Below are positions 46,997 to 56,163 of a DNA stretch of 64,000 nucleotides, piece by piece. The position numbers were made by a program, and so were the translations under genes. The notes beneath the pieces were generated by a model, which worked only from the letters and a program-made list of their open reading frames with translations, made no database searches and was not told where the DNA came from. The first letter of the stretch is position 1. Each line of letters starts with the position of its first letter. The stretch is taken from assembly GCF_004803755.1 (NCBI RefSeq), contig NZ_CP032311.1, positions 1,814,501 to 1,878,500 of the forward strand, given 5' to 3'. Source of the DNA: Pseudomonas sp. DG56-2. GTDB taxonomy: Bacteria; Pseudomonadota; Gammaproteobacteria; Pseudomonadales; Pseudomonadaceae.

Positions 46997-47505
46997 CCTT
47001 CGGCATCCAGGGCGAACAGCAGGCACTGCTCGGTGGCCTTGGCTATGTACTTGGTCACCGAACTGACGGAAACATCCAGACGCTGGGCGATCTCGGCATA
47101 GCTCAGGCCTTCCAGTTGCGCGAACAGAAACGCCTGGCGCACCTTGAGGCCGAGGCCGTCGAGCATGGCGTCAAGTTGCAGCAGGGTTTCCAGCATTAGC
47201 AGGCGCTTTTCCGGCGAGCACTCCTGCAGTTCCGGTTCCTGCGCCAGGGCTTCCAGATAGGCCTGCTCCAGGCTACGCCGACGCAGATGATCAACCATCA
47301 CCCGCTTGGCCACGGTCGCCAGAAAGCAGCGTGGCTCGCGTAATGGATGGGCCACGGTGGAGGCGATCAAGCGGACGAAGGTGTCATGGGAAATGTCCTC
47401 CGCACGCTGCCGATCGCCCAAGCGTTTGCGTAGCCAGCCTTGCAGCCAGCCGGCGTGATCGCGATAGAGGCAGTGCATTTCATCGTGCAGCGAGGCGCGA
47501 GACAC
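46993..47505 (-). CDS. FecI-family ECF sigma factor
   Basis: 170-residue extracytoplasmic-function sigma factor: region 2 (AEDISHDTFVRLIAS) and region 4 (EGLSYAEIAQRLDVSVSSVTKYIAKA). The GTG start at 47505 is supported by AAGGAAG six bases upstream. It heads a sigma-antisigma-receptor unit, the cell-surface signalling type that switches on the receptor gene. A Fur-box-like sequence lies upstream. Confidence 0.94.
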   Translation of the reverse strand: MSRASLHDEMHCLYRDHAGWLQGWLRKRLGDRQRAEDISHDTFVRLIASTVAHPLREPRCFLATVAKRVMVDHLRRRSLEQAYLEALAQEPELQECSPEKRLLMLETLLQLDAMLDGLGLKVRQAFLFAQLEGLSYAEIAQRLDVSVSSVTKYIAKATEQCLLFALDAEG

Positions 47506-47536
47506 CCGGATCTTCCTTTTACAAAATAACGATGCG

Positions 47537-47555
47537 GATAAGAATTAATCGCGAT
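47537..47555 (-). promoter_or_regulatory. Candidate Fur box upstream of the ECF sigma gene
   Basis: GATAAGAATTAATCGCGAT, about 32 bp upstream of the sigma start, partly fits the Fur consensus (GATAATGATAATCATTATC). Iron repression is expected for this gene class; the site match is moderate. Confidence 0.45.
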
Positions 47556-47902
47556 TGTATTCGGATGGCTAAGGTGATGGCAATTGCGCCGTGATACTGT
47601 GCCGACGCAGAGGTTTCTCTAAACACCTTTCAAGCTCTGTCTGGGCGAATTAAGCCCCTTGCGAACGTCGGCTGAGGGTCGAAAGCAGTATCTAGGGGCA
47701 TTAGCGGTTTCTGTATTGATGCGACTGTGACGTGAGTCGGAGCGTGTACAACGAGGTGGGCAGTTTATCAGGAATCAGGGTTTCTGCGGTCGGGCACATG
47801 CGCGCAGCGCTGCCTCTGCGCTACGCCCAATAGCGTCGCTTTTCTAGTTGCATTTTGCAGTGTGAGAATCCGTTCTTTTCCGGCGATGGCGCTAAGCCTT
47901 TA

Positions 47903-48025
47903 TGCGCAACTTTTTGCACACCAAAACGTGAACAAAACGGCGACTGTACTGCTCCAGGCCTTGTGTTGCGTGGCGTACAGTCGACTGCGCAACTTCTTGC
48001 GCATTGGTGCGCAAGAAGTTGCGCA
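47903..48025. promoter_or_regulatory. Three copies of an 18-bp palindrome upstream of hcp
   Basis: TGCGCAA-N4-TTGCGCA occurs at 47903-47920 (one arm with one change, TTGCACA), 47986-48003 and 48008-48025 (both perfect). Copies 2 and 3 are 4 bp apart and together form a 40-bp hairpin with 18-bp arms, followed by five Ts. Read as DNA sites they look like upstream activating or operator sites for a dimeric regulator of hcp. Read as RNA the pair could be a terminator. Confidence 0.6.
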
Positions 48026-48111
48026 CTTTTTACCTAAATTACGGGTGAAAAGAGGTCTGGTAAATAAGCTTCATCAATGAAACGCCCGCTCTCTGGGCTT
48101 CTTGGCTAATT

Positions 48112-48128
48112 TGGCACGATCCTTGGCA
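48112..48128 (+). promoter_or_regulatory. Sigma-54-like promoter of hcp
   Basis: TGGCACG-ATCC-TTGGCA resembles the -24/-12 consensus TGGCAC-N5-TTGCA, with one deviation in the -12 GC. It lies about 67 bp before the hcp start. Sigma-54 control is known for some hcp genes of Pseudomonas. Confidence 0.5.
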
Positions 48129-48194
48129 AGTAAATGATGTCCCCAGTGGAAAATACACCCTTGGGAATTTCATTTTTCAGCAAGGAGAGCAACA

Positions 48195-48713
48195 ATGGCA
48201 ACACCTGCCTACATGTCCGTAACGGGTACCAAACAAGGCCTGATCACCGCCGGTGCCTTCACCGCAGATTCTGTTGGTAACACCTACCAGGAAGGTCACG
48301 AAGACCAGGTCATGGTCCAGGGTTTCCAGCACGAAGTGATCATTCCGCGTGATCCGCAGTCCGGCCAGCCAACCGGTCAGCGTGTACACAAGCCGGTGGT
48401 CATCACCAAGGTATTCGACAAGGCTTCGCCTTTGCTGCTGGCGGCACTGACTTCCGGCGAGCGACTGACCAAAATCGAAATCCAGTGGTTCCGTACCTCG
48501 GCAGCCGGCACCCAGGAGCACTATTACACCACCCTCCTGGAAGACGCGATCATCGTCGATATCAAAGACTACATGCACAACTGTCAAGATCCTTCCAACG
48601 CACACTTCACTCATCTGGAAGACGTGCATTTCACCTACCGCAAAATCACCTGGACCCACGAAGTGTCTGGCACTTCTGGCTCCGATGACTGGCGTGCACC
48701 CGTCGCAGGCTAA
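48195..48713 (+). CDS. hcp: Hcp-family type VI secretion tube protein (orphan)
   Basis: 172-residue Hcp (typical length). MATPAYMSVTGTKQGLITAGAF is the family start, followed by HKPVVITKVFDKASPLLLAALTSGERL and HFTHLEDVHFTYRKITWTHE. Hcp hexamers form the T6SS inner tube and can carry effectors. No other T6SS gene (VgrG, TssB/C, ClpV) is in the window, so it is an orphan used by a system elsewhere. Shine-Dalgarno AAGGAG is strong. It has its own terminator and an unusual palindrome array upstream. Confidence 0.95.
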   Translation: MATPAYMSVTGTKQGLITAGAFTADSVGNTYQEGHEDQVMVQGFQHEVIIPRDPQSGQPTGQRVHKPVVITKVFDKASPLLLAALTSGERLTKIEIQWFRTSAAGTQEHYYTTLLEDAIIVDIKDYMHNCQDPSNAHFTHLEDVHFTYRKITWTHEVSGTSGSDDWRAPVAG

Positions 48714-48729
48714 GGCGTAGCGATATCAG

Positions 48730-48770
48730 CGTATGGATCGGCGTCAGGCTGATCCATACGTTTATTCTTT
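48730..48770 (+). terminator. Intrinsic terminator after hcp
   Basis: Perfect 10-bp stem CGTATGGATC / GATCCATACG, 11-nt loop, then TTTATTCTTT, 17 bp after the stop codon. Confidence 0.85.
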
Positions 48771-49542
48771 ATGGCGCTTAAGGACAAGCCTATGATTGCG
48801 GCGGCCATATCGCGCATTTCAAACTGCTCATTCGCTCTGTTCGCAATGATTAAGGGGGCATGGTTGTCGCGGCTAAGTTGAAGATTTTCGGATTACACAA
48901 AGGTAAAGACAAAGCCGAGTTTTTATAGCCCCGGTTCTTATCGTTTTATACGGTTTATTATTTTATCCTGAATTTTTTCCTACTCCATTGAATGACCCCA
49001 TGGCCTTTGCGATTCTGGTATATCCACCGCGTGCTGGTGTTCTGGAAAATACCGTACCTGCTGGCCGAGTTGGCGCATCGAGTAGGGCGCCCGAGGTTAC
49101 CGAGCAGGCGCAACCTTTGTCGAGGCCTGCAAGGCGGCGGGCCTTCATTAGCCAAGGAGCTACGCAGAGGGCCGCCTGACACGCTGGTAGTCTGGTTTTT
49201 TTGAATAACCACAGCGCAGATATTCCATTTATTTATATCTGTGTCGATTATATTGATTTCCAGGATTAAACTTTAGAATTTAAAATTCGCAGAGAATTCC
49301 ATTGTGTATGATTTTTGTGTTTTTTATAAGCACTTTGCATATATATTTTTCGCGTTCAAAGCGATGATCTGGGTCAATTTCTACATTCGCACCCCCTCTA
49401 TATTGAAATGAAAGGAAGTGCTGATGCCCACACCGCCTTGATGTTTTCGGTGTGGGGGTTAATAAAATAATAGGGAGCCGCCCAGTATATCGAGCACCGT
49501 TTCAAGTCGCGGATAACGCTCGATAGTCATTAGGTTTTACCC
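48771..49542. other. Gene-poor, A+T-rich stretch between hcp and a LysR gene
   Basis: Most is low in G+C (runs such as TTTATACGGTTTATTATTTTATCC and the 49205-49400 part). An embedded G+C-rich block at about 48990-49200 is open in several frames on both strands (longest 70 and 84 codons), none with a Shine-Dalgarno or clear similarity. No promoter or RNA of known type is recognised. Confidence 0.4.
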
Positions 49543-50511
49543 ATGAAGTCAACCGTTGTTTCTGTCGCCCGAAAACTCAAACTTTATCAATTGGTGGTCT
49601 TCGACCAGGTGCTGCGCAGTGGCTCGCTGGTCGGCGCTGCCCAGGCATTGAATCTTACCCAGCCGGCTGTCACCAAGATCATTCATGAACTGGAAGCTTT
49701 TCTCGGCGCGGCCTTGCTGGTGCGAGGCAACCGCGGTGTGCGCGCCACTGAATTGGGAGGGGTGGTGGTGCGTCGGGCCCATGCGATGCTCACTGAGCTA
49801 CGCAGCCTGACCGATGAGGTCAACGCTTACCACAGCGGAACCACGGGGCAGGTCATGGTCGGCTCGTTGACTTCTTCCTCTGCTTTGCTGGTGCCTCATA
49901 CGCTGCGGCTGCTCAAGGAGAGTGCGCCCGGTGTACTGGTGACCGTGCGTGTCGGGCATATGGATCAATTGTTCTCCAGTTTGCTGGCCGGTGAACTGGA
50001 TATTGTCGTGGGTCGAATTCCCGATGATTGGCACCGGCATGAGTACGAGACGCGGTTGAAGGTAGATGTGTTGGGCGAAGAAGGGTTGTGTGTGGTGGCC
50101 GGCGCCGAGCATCCATTACATCGCAGCAGCCAACCGCTGAGCCTGGCTGACTTGCATCCTTTTCCCTGGATTCTGCCCCCGCGAAGTGGCCTGCTGCGGC
50201 GCACGGTCGATCGCCTGTTCGAAGAGCTCGACCTTGGCCCGCCGGTCAACGTCATCGAGTCGGTTGCTGCCCTGACTAACTACGAATTGATCCAGGATCA
50301 GCAGACGATCAGCTTCTTTTCCCTGCAAACCGCTCAGCAGTTGGCCCATGGCGGCAAGCTCAAGGCGTTTGATCTGGGCAAGCCGATGAGCTTTGGCAGT
50401 ATCGGCTGCTTTTATGCTGCCAATCGCAATCTCGACCCCGCCGCCAGGCTGTTCAAAGAGTGCCTGACCTTGACCAATCAGATGGCTGCGAATGAAGCAC
50501 AGGCTGTCTAA
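49543..50511 (+). CDS. LysR-family regulator (PcaQ/GbpR type)
   Basis: 322-residue LysR regulator. The N-terminal HTH is LVVFDQVLRSGSLVGAAQALNLTQPAVTKIIHELEAFLGAALLVRGNRGVRATELG (residues about 16-70) and a substrate-binding domain spans 95-300. The extended N-terminus and LTQPAVTKII pattern are those of the PcaQ/GbpR branch. No divergent target lies next to it; the neighbour upstream is a long gene-poor region. Target and ligand unknown. Confidence 0.9.
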   Translation: MKSTVVSVARKLKLYQLVVFDQVLRSGSLVGAAQALNLTQPAVTKIIHELEAFLGAALLVRGNRGVRATELGGVVVRRAHAMLTELRSLTDEVNAYHSGTTGQVMVGSLTSSSALLVPHTLRLLKESAPGVLVTVRVGHMDQLFSSLLAGELDIVVGRIPDDWHRHEYETRLKVDVLGEEGLCVVAGAEHPLHRSSQPLSLADLHPFPWILPPRSGLLRRTVDRLFEELDLGPPVNVIESVAALTNYELIQDQQTISFFSLQTAQQLAHGGKLKAFDLGKPMSFGSIGCFYAANRNLDPAARLFKECLTLTNQMAANEAQAV

Positions 50512-50630
50512 CCCGCTATTCCTTATCGTTATAGCAGTGTCCTCTCTATTGATGAGGAATGGCTAATGGCCATACCTACAATGAGGGTAATTGCACCTGA
50601 ATTGATCCAAGCACAAACGGATACCAGCGT

Positions 50631-52196
50631 ATGAGAACCAATCTGCCGGTCACCCAGCAGGAAGTCATTTTCCAGAACGAACAGCGGCTGATATCCGCCA
50701 CCGACCTGCACGGCAACCTTACTTATTGCAACGACGAATTCGTGGCCATCAGCGGCTTCAGTCGCGAGGAGCTGATTGGCAGTGCGCATAACATTGTGCG
50801 TCACCCGGACATGCCAGAATCAGTCTTCGCTCACATGTGGTCGTATTTGAAGGACGGTAAAAGCTGGATGGGCATTGTCAAGAATCGCTGCCGCAACGGC
50901 GATCACTATTGGGTCAGTGCCTACGTCACCCCGATCCTCGATGGCGCGATTGTGGTGGGTTACGAATCGGTGCGAGTCAAGCCGCGGCGAGCCGATATCG
51001 AACGTGCCTCTGCGCTGTATGAACGCATGCGTACAGGTAAACGCAGTTGGAACATCAAGCGCTTTGCTGCAACTGCACTGGAGCATGGCCTGGCGCCGAT
51101 TGCGCTGGGCGTGCCGGCCATTGCCGCCGTGGTTTATCTGGACAGCTGGGCGGCTATTGCGGTGCTGGTCTGTGGTTTTATCGGTATGCAGATAGCGGCT
51201 CATTGGCGCATGCAGCATAAGTTCGCACAAGCCCGGCGTTTGACCGCCGAGAGTTTCGACAGCGAGTTGATCGCCCGCACCTACACCGATCAGCAGGGCC
51301 CTTTGGCGCAATTGATGATGGCGCTGATCAGCGAGCAGGCCAAAGGTCGCACTGCGCTGAGTCGCTCGGGGGACTACGCCAATCAGACCGAAACCATGGC
51401 CGCCGAAAGTGGCCAGTTGGCCCAGGCGTCAGAGGTGTCGCTGCAACGTCAGCGTGACGAAACAGACATGGCTGCCACCGCCATGACTCAGATGGCCGCC
51501 TCGATTGCCGAGGTGTCGACCCATATTCACGACACGGCCCGCGAAGCCGAGGACGTCAACCAGCTGACTCAGGTTGGTTCACAGGAGGCAGGCAAGACGC
51601 GCCTGGTCATCGAGACCTTGCAGCAGACGGTTAATCAGATCAGCCAGTCGGTAGAGCACTTCGCCGGGGAAACCCAGTCGATCCAGATCGCCTCGAACAT
51701 GATTCGACAGATCGCCGACCAGACCAACCTTTTGGCTCTCAACGCTGCGATCGAGGCAGCCAGGGCCGGCGAGCAGGGGCGTGGTTTCGCCGTTGTCGCC
51801 GACGAAGTGCGGGCCCTGGCATTCAAGACCCAGGAGTCAACCGAGACGATCCAGAGCATTATTCAGTCATTGCACAGCGCGGCTAATCAGGCGGTGGACA
51901 TTGCTCGTCAAGGCAGTGACGAGGCCCACGCCGGGGTCGATCAAGTGATTGCCACGCAAAACGCCCTGGACGGTATCGGCACGGCGGTGGAGCGTATCCA
52001 TCAGATGACAGAACAGATGGCAGCCGCTTCCGAACAACAGGCGCACGTTGCCGAAGACATTAGTCGACAAATCACCACCATTGCCCAGGTGTCGGAGCAG
52101 AACGTTGGTATCGCCGCCAGCTCCGCTACCCTCGGTCGAGCGTTGCAACAGACTGCGCATGAAATGTATGCCTTGGTGGACAGGTTCAATCGATAG
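50631..52196 (+). CDS. Aer-like methyl-accepting chemotaxis protein with PAS domain
   Basis: 521 residues. The N-terminal PAS domain (about 10-110; [45 protein letters not shown]) is of the FAD-binding Aer type. Two close TM segments lie near 150-190 ([39 protein letters not shown]). The C-terminal signalling hairpin has the conserved tip [31 protein letters not shown]. Probably senses redox or energy state from the cytoplasm. No terminal pentapeptide for CheR tethering. Confidence 0.92.
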   Translation: MRTNLPVTQQEVIFQNEQRLISATDLHGNLTYCNDEFVAISGFSREELIGSAHNIVRHPDMPESVFAHMWSYLKDGKSWMGIVKNRCRNGDHYWVSAYVTPILDGAIVVGYESVRVKPRRADIERASALYERMRTGKRSWNIKRFAATALEHGLAPIALGVPAIAAVVYLDSWAAIAVLVCGFIGMQIAAHWRMQHKFAQARRLTAESFDSELIARTYTDQQGPLAQLMMALISEQAKGRTALSRSGDYANQTETMAAESGQLAQASEVSLQRQRDETDMAATAMTQMAASIAEVSTHIHDTAREAEDVNQLTQVGSQEAGKTRLVIETLQQTVNQISQSVEHFAGETQSIQIASNMIRQIADQTNLLALNAAIEAARAGEQGRGFAVVADEVRALAFKTQESTETIQSIIQSLHSAANQAVDIARQGSDEAHAGVDQVIATQNALDGIGTAVERIHQMTEQMAAASEQQAHVAEDISRQITTIAQVSEQNVGIAASSATLGRALQQTAHEMYALVDRFNR

Positions 52197-52335
52197 TCGC
52201 TTTCAGCACATCTGTCGATACGAAATTGCCCTGAGGTTGGTGTCACTGCGTTCAGACGGCGGGTCAGCTTTGATCTAGGATGACCCCTTCGTGTGCTATG
52301 GCGCGTTGCGCTGGCAGGAAGGGGAACCGAGGCTG

Positions 52336-53316
52336 ATGTGGGGATATGTCGCGCTCTATGTGCTCTTTGCAGCGGGCGTCTATTGGTTGGATCGGAGTAT
52401 TCATCGGGCGTTGTTCATCCGTACCCAGAACCGTCACTTTCGCTGGAAGCTGAACTTCAGTGTGCAAGACTGGGGCGTCGATGAGTACCTGGCCGCGCTG
52501 GTCATGACCTGTGCGATTGTCTTGCAGGTCATGATGATGTTTCAGTGGCTGGGCAGCACTGTCGACAAGACGTTGGCGAAATGGCTGTTTGCGCTGCTCA
52601 GCCTGGGGTCGATCGTATTGGCTGTGCGCTTGCTGCGGCTGGTAGAGCGCTATGCTCGGCACAAGGGCTGGTTGACGGTGCTGGCCGCATTGCTGACGGT
52701 AGCGGCGGGGCTGGTCGCCAGCGCAGAAGCGGACGCCTTCATCCTCGGGCAGACGCGCATCGAGCCTGGGCAGTTTCCCGGTGCACAGAAAACCCTGACA
52801 TTCATTTATCTGGTTTACATCTGGTACTTGGCTACGAGTTTGCTACTGCCCGTGGCGATGTTTATCGGCGCCTTGGTGTTCGGTATGACGGCGCCGGTGT
52901 TCAGGCAGCAAGTGAGGCGTAATCGCGCCACCGCTATTTGCTGGAACCTCTTCGTTCCTGGCTCAGGTTGGCACCGACGTCAGTGGTTGCATGCAGCGTG
53001 TGTGATCGGAGTGATCTATACCGCCGTGATCCTTCTGGTGTTTTCCGACGTGGTGAACAGCAAGCTGCGGTCGGTTTTGCACGAGTCATTGGTGTATGCA
53101 TCCTTTCACCTCGGGCCTGAAGACTGCGCGATGTCCGGGTTGCCGGTTGGCACACGGCTGGCGCTGTTGGCCAAAGGAGGGGTAGCGGTCGCTCGACCCG
53201 TAGAGGACGGTTATCGCTATAAGGAGCAGGCGTGCTCACTGCAGTCGGTCGAGCAGGTGGCGGCGACGCGAGATCAACGAATCAGACAGGCCAGGGCCAG
53301 CGATGCCTACTTTTGA
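52336..53316 (+). CDS. Multispanning membrane protein, function unknown
   Basis: 326 residues with about six TM segments: 2-18 (WGYVALYVLFAAGVYWL), about 55-80, 85-105, 115-135, 160-190 (LTFIYLVYIWYLATSLLLPVAMFIGAL) and 230-250. A C-terminal soluble tail of about 75 residues with Cys pairs (EDCAMSG, EQACSLQ) faces one side. No family recognised. The ATG at 52336 begins TM1; it has GAGG only 3 bp upstream, and GTG at 52291 is an alternative. It converges on the TauE gene. Confidence 0.75.
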   Translation: MWGYVALYVLFAAGVYWLDRSIHRALFIRTQNRHFRWKLNFSVQDWGVDEYLAALVMTCAIVLQVMMMFQWLGSTVDKTLAKWLFALLSLGSIVLAVRLLRLVERYARHKGWLTVLAALLTVAAGLVASAEADAFILGQTRIEPGQFPGAQKTLTFIYLVYIWYLATSLLLPVAMFIGALVFGMTAPVFRQQVRRNRATAICWNLFVPGSGWHRRQWLHAACVIGVIYTAVILLVFSDVVNSKLRSVLHESLVYASFHLGPEDCAMSGLPVGTRLALLAKGGVAVARPVEDGYRYKEQACSLQSVEQVAATRDQRIRQARASDAYF

Positions 53317-53338
53317 CCGGCATCGCTGGTTTGTCGGT

Positions 53339-54127
53339 TCAAAACGCCAGTTTATATCCGATCATCAGCAGCATACCGGCCAGGCAAGGGCGCAGGACGC
53401 TGTCGGAAATGCGTCCGGTCAGGTGGCTGCCCAGGTAGATGCCCGGCAGTGAGCCTAGCAGCAGGTAGCCCAGCAGCGACCAGTCCATATTGCCCATGCT
53501 GGCATGGCCCAGGCCTGCAACCAGGGTCAGGGGCACGGCATGGGCGATTTCGGTGCCGACCAGGCGGCGGGTGACCAGGTAGGGATAGAGCAGGAACAAC
53601 GCCACGGTACCCAGCGCACCAGCGCCGATGGAGGTCAGCGAGACCATCACACCGAGAATCACGCCGGTGATCACCGTAAGCAGGTTGAGGCTGGTGCCGC
53701 TGAGGTGATAGCGGTCGCCGGCATGTTTGCTGGCAAAGGCTTGCAGTTTGCTTTTGAACAGGATGGCCAGCGCGGTGAGGACCAGGACCACGGCCAGGCC
53801 TTGTTTGATCACGGCGTTTGCGGCTTGGGTGTCGGTGTTCAGCGTGCTGAGAAACCACAGGGTGGCGGCTGCAGCAGGGACGCTGCCCAAGGTCAGCCAG
53901 CCGGTGATTTTCCAGTCGATGTTTTTGTGTTTGCTATGCACCCAGACGCCGCTGGCTTTGGTGATGGCGGCATAGAGCAGGTCGGTGCCCACGGCGGTGG
54001 CTGGGCTGATGCCGAACCAAAGGAGGATGGGGGTCATGAGTGAGCCGCCGCCGACGCCGGTCATGCCGACGATGAATCCTACGACGAGGCCTGCAATGGT
54101 AAAGCCGAAAGAACCTACATCCATCAT
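53339..54127 (-). CDS. TauE/SafE-family sulfite/sulfonate exporter
   Basis: 262-residue permease of about eight TMs. TauE signatures VVGFIVGMTGVGGGSLMTPILL and VSLTSIGAGALGTVALFLLYP form the two-fold repeat. The family exports sulfite or organosulfonates across the inner membrane; actual substrate not deducible. Preceded by a short intergenic region and divergent from nothing immediate. Confidence 0.88.
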   Translation of the reverse strand: MMDVGSFGFTIAGLVVGFIVGMTGVGGGSLMTPILLWFGISPATAVGTDLLYAAITKASGVWVHSKHKNIDWKITGWLTLGSVPAAAATLWFLSTLNTDTQAANAVIKQGLAVVLVLTALAILFKSKLQAFASKHAGDRYHLSGTSLNLLTVITGVILGVMVSLTSIGAGALGTVALFLLYPYLVTRRLVGTEIAHAVPLTLVAGLGHASMGNMDWSLLGYLLLGSLPGIYLGSHLTGRISDSVLRPCLAGMLLMIGYKLAF

Positions 54128-54267
54128 TTATCTAAACGCCCAACATGCCCGTGATCGGATGTGAGCCAGCATAAAGGTTTTTTTATAGCCAAATAGACTA
54201 GTTCGTTATTAGGTTATAACCGCTGGGGGCGAGCTCAAGCCGTAATCACGACGAAGGGATGAAAGGG

Positions 54268-54891
54268 CTATCGGTCGGTCATGACCACCATCACCTGCGC
54301 ATCGCCGCCATCTTCGCTCTCGGAAAGGTAGATGTGGCCTACGTTGCTGTTGAAGTAAGCAGTCTCTTGTGCGCCGATGCTCACGGCTTCTCCGGTTTCG
54401 AATACGATTCTGACCCGACCGCTGAGTACCAGGGCAAATTCCTGCCCAGGGTGGCGAATGAATTCATCGAACTGCTGAAGTTCGCGGGCAATGATGCGCG
54501 CGTACATCGGGGTCATTAAACGTTCGGGAAATTCGCCGGCGATCAGGTGGTAATCGTATGTTCCGGTGCTGTAGCCCGGAGCGGTAGGCAGCGAGTGAAC
54601 CACCACGGTGGTGGAGGTTGGCACATCACCCGCTTCGGAGGAGCGGAACAACTGGGCGATGTCGACGTTAAGAGCCCGCGCCGCCGCGGCGAGTTTCTCG
54701 TAGCTCACTGAAACCTGGGCCAGTTCCATTTTCGACAGGGTCGATACTGGCACCCCGGAGCGTTGCGATAATTGCTTGAGGGTCAGTTGCTGGCTTTTGC
54801 GTACCGTGCGCAGGCGCGCACCAACTTCGGTACGGTCAATCGGCGGCTGTGCACCGGGGCGGTTAGCAGCAGGGGAGCGGTCACTCATCAA
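54268..54891 (-). CDS. XRE-cupin transcriptional regulator
   Basis: 207-residue regulator: N-terminal XRE helix-turn-helix (about 20-75; GARLRTVRKSQQLTLKQLSQRSGVPVSTLSKMELAQ) and C-terminal cupin (about 125-205; EFALVLSGRVRIVFETGEAVSIGAQETAYFNSNVGHIYLSE). This type (PuuR/SutR-like) usually controls amino-acid or polyamine catabolism. It is divergent from the FAD oxidoreductase-RidA-transporter run, which it probably regulates. Confidence 0.92.
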   Translation of the reverse strand: MMSDRSPAANRPGAQPPIDRTEVGARLRTVRKSQQLTLKQLSQRSGVPVSTLSKMELAQVSVSYEKLAAAARALNVDIAQLFRSSEAGDVPTSTTVVVHSLPTAPGYSTGTYDYHLIAGEFPERLMTPMYARIIARELQQFDEFIRHPGQEFALVLSGRVRIVFETGEAVSIGAQETAYFNSNVGHIYLSESEDGGDAQVMVVMTDR

Positions 54892-54943
54892 GTATCTCGG
54901 TCAGGCATCGCGGATGGGCATCTTACCGTGGCCGCTTGCGTAT

Positions 54944-54974
54944 TTCTAAATTCTCATATATTAGAATTCTCATA
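54944..54974. promoter_or_regulatory. Repeats in the divergent XRE/oxidoreductase promoter
   Basis: TTCTAA (54944-54949) and TTAGAA (54961-54966) form an inverted repeat with 11 nt between. AATTCTCATA occurs twice 16 bp apart (54949-54958, 54965-54974). These are likely operator sites for the XRE-cupin regulator; a GATAAT -10-like hexamer follows at 54978. Confidence 0.5.
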
Positions 54975-55014
54975 AGTGATAATTTCGGATTCTTTACCAG
55001 GCAATGGCAAGGTT

Positions 55015-56145
55015 ATGACGCAACTATTCGACAGCGTGATCATTGGTGCCGGTATAGCGGGTGCTTCCCTGGGCTACCGGCTGGCTGGCCAGCAGCGGGT
55101 GCTGTTGCTGGAGCGTGAAGCGCAGCCGGGCTATCACTCCACCGGGCGTTCGGCGGCGATGTTCATGGAAGCCTATGGCACCCCGCAGATCCAGGCCTTG
55201 ACGCGTGCCAGCCGGGCGTTCTATGAGTCGCCGCCGGAAGGCTTCTGTGAACATCATTTGCTTGAGCCGCGCGGCTGTCTGTATGTCGCCAGCCTCGAAC
55301 AGCGGGAGTTGCTGGCGAGCAGCTATGCGCAGAACCTGGCCAACGGCACCGAGGTGCGCTTGCTTGATCCTGAGGCCGCCTTGGCAATGGTGCCAAGCCT
55401 GCGCAGCGACGCGTTGGCGGGTGCGATTCATGAGCCGGGGGCGATGGACCTTGACGTGCATGCCCTGCATCAGGGTTTTTTGCGTGGCTTTCGTCAGGCC
55501 GGTGGTGAGTTGCGCTGCAACGCCGAACTGGTAGCAGGCTGCTTTGCCGACGGTCTGTGGCACGTGCACCTGGCTGACGGCAGCGTTATCCAGGCTCGGC
55601 AGTTGGTCAACGCCGCGGGCGCCTGGGCCGATCAGGTTGCCACGCTGTGCGACGTGCCAACCGTTGGCCTGCAACCGTGCCGGCGCAGCGCCTTCACCTT
55701 TGAAGGACCGCAGGCGCATGAGTTTGCGCAATGGCCGGCTGTTATCGGGGTGGACGAGAGCTTCTATTTCAAACCCGACGCCGGGCAATTGCTCGGTTCT
55801 CCTGCCAATGCCGATCCGGTCGAACCCCAGGACGTGGTGCCTGAAGAACTGGATGTGGCAATCGGCATCTACAACATCGAAGCCTTGACCACCCTGACTA
55901 TCCGGCGCCCCAGCCACACCTGGGCCGGGCTGCGCTCATTCGTGGCCGATGGCGATCTGGTGATCGGCGCCGACCCGCACAATCCTGCGTTTTTCTGGCT
56001 GGCCGCCCAGGGCGGCTATGGCATTCAGTCGGCGGCGGGCGTTTCGCAATTGGCCTGTGCGTTGTTGCTCGGTCAGCCCCTGCCTGCGGCCTTGCACCGC
56101 GAGGGCGTCGAGCCACAACGCTTGTCGCCAGCCCGTTTTCGTTAA
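55015..56145 (+). CDS. FAD-dependent D-amino-acid dehydrogenase (DauA/AmaD-like)
   Basis: 376-residue DAO-family flavoenzyme. FAD motif VIIGAGIAGASLGYRL near residue 8. LEREAQPGYHSTGRSAA, AYGTPQIQALTRASRAFY, GLQPCRRSAFTFEGP, DESFYFKPDAGQLLGSPANADPVE and TLTIRRPSHTWAGLRSFV closely follow the P. aeruginosa D-arginine dehydrogenase DauA. It should oxidise a D-amino acid to an imino acid. The frame is open 13 codons up; ATG at 55015 follows GCAAGG and begins the FAD domain. It heads a run with ridA and a transporter. Confidence 0.87.
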   Translation: MTQLFDSVIIGAGIAGASLGYRLAGQQRVLLLEREAQPGYHSTGRSAAMFMEAYGTPQIQALTRASRAFYESPPEGFCEHHLLEPRGCLYVASLEQRELLASSYAQNLANGTEVRLLDPEAALAMVPSLRSDALAGAIHEPGAMDLDVHALHQGFLRGFRQAGGELRCNAELVAGCFADGLWHVHLADGSVIQARQLVNAAGAWADQVATLCDVPTVGLQPCRRSAFTFEGPQAHEFAQWPAVIGVDESFYFKPDAGQLLGSPANADPVEPQDVVPEELDVAIGIYNIEALTTLTIRRPSHTWAGLRSFVADGDLVIGADPHNPAFFWLAAQGGYGIQSAAGVSQLACALLLGQPLPAALHREGVEPQRLSPARFR

Positions 56146-56163
56146 TCATCCAAGGACATTTCC

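Larger units (their letters stand above)
47556..48194. other. Long intergenic region between the iron-signalling unit and hcp
   Basis: No protein gene is convincing. The left 330 bp hold nothing recognised. The right part has three TGCGCAA-N4-TTGCGCA palindromes (47903-48025) and a sigma-54-like promoter (48112-48128). Confidence 0.5.

Noticed and set aside
48195..48713. Start of a type VI secretion gene cluster
   Set aside because: Only hcp is present; neighbours are regulators and chemoreceptors, so it is an orphan copy.
48992..49204. 70-codon plus-strand ORF faintly like the N-terminus of UbiB (YIHRVLV..., LQGGGPSLAKEL)
   Set aside because: Similarity is too weak, there is no Shine-Dalgarno, and overlapping frames are open on both strands.
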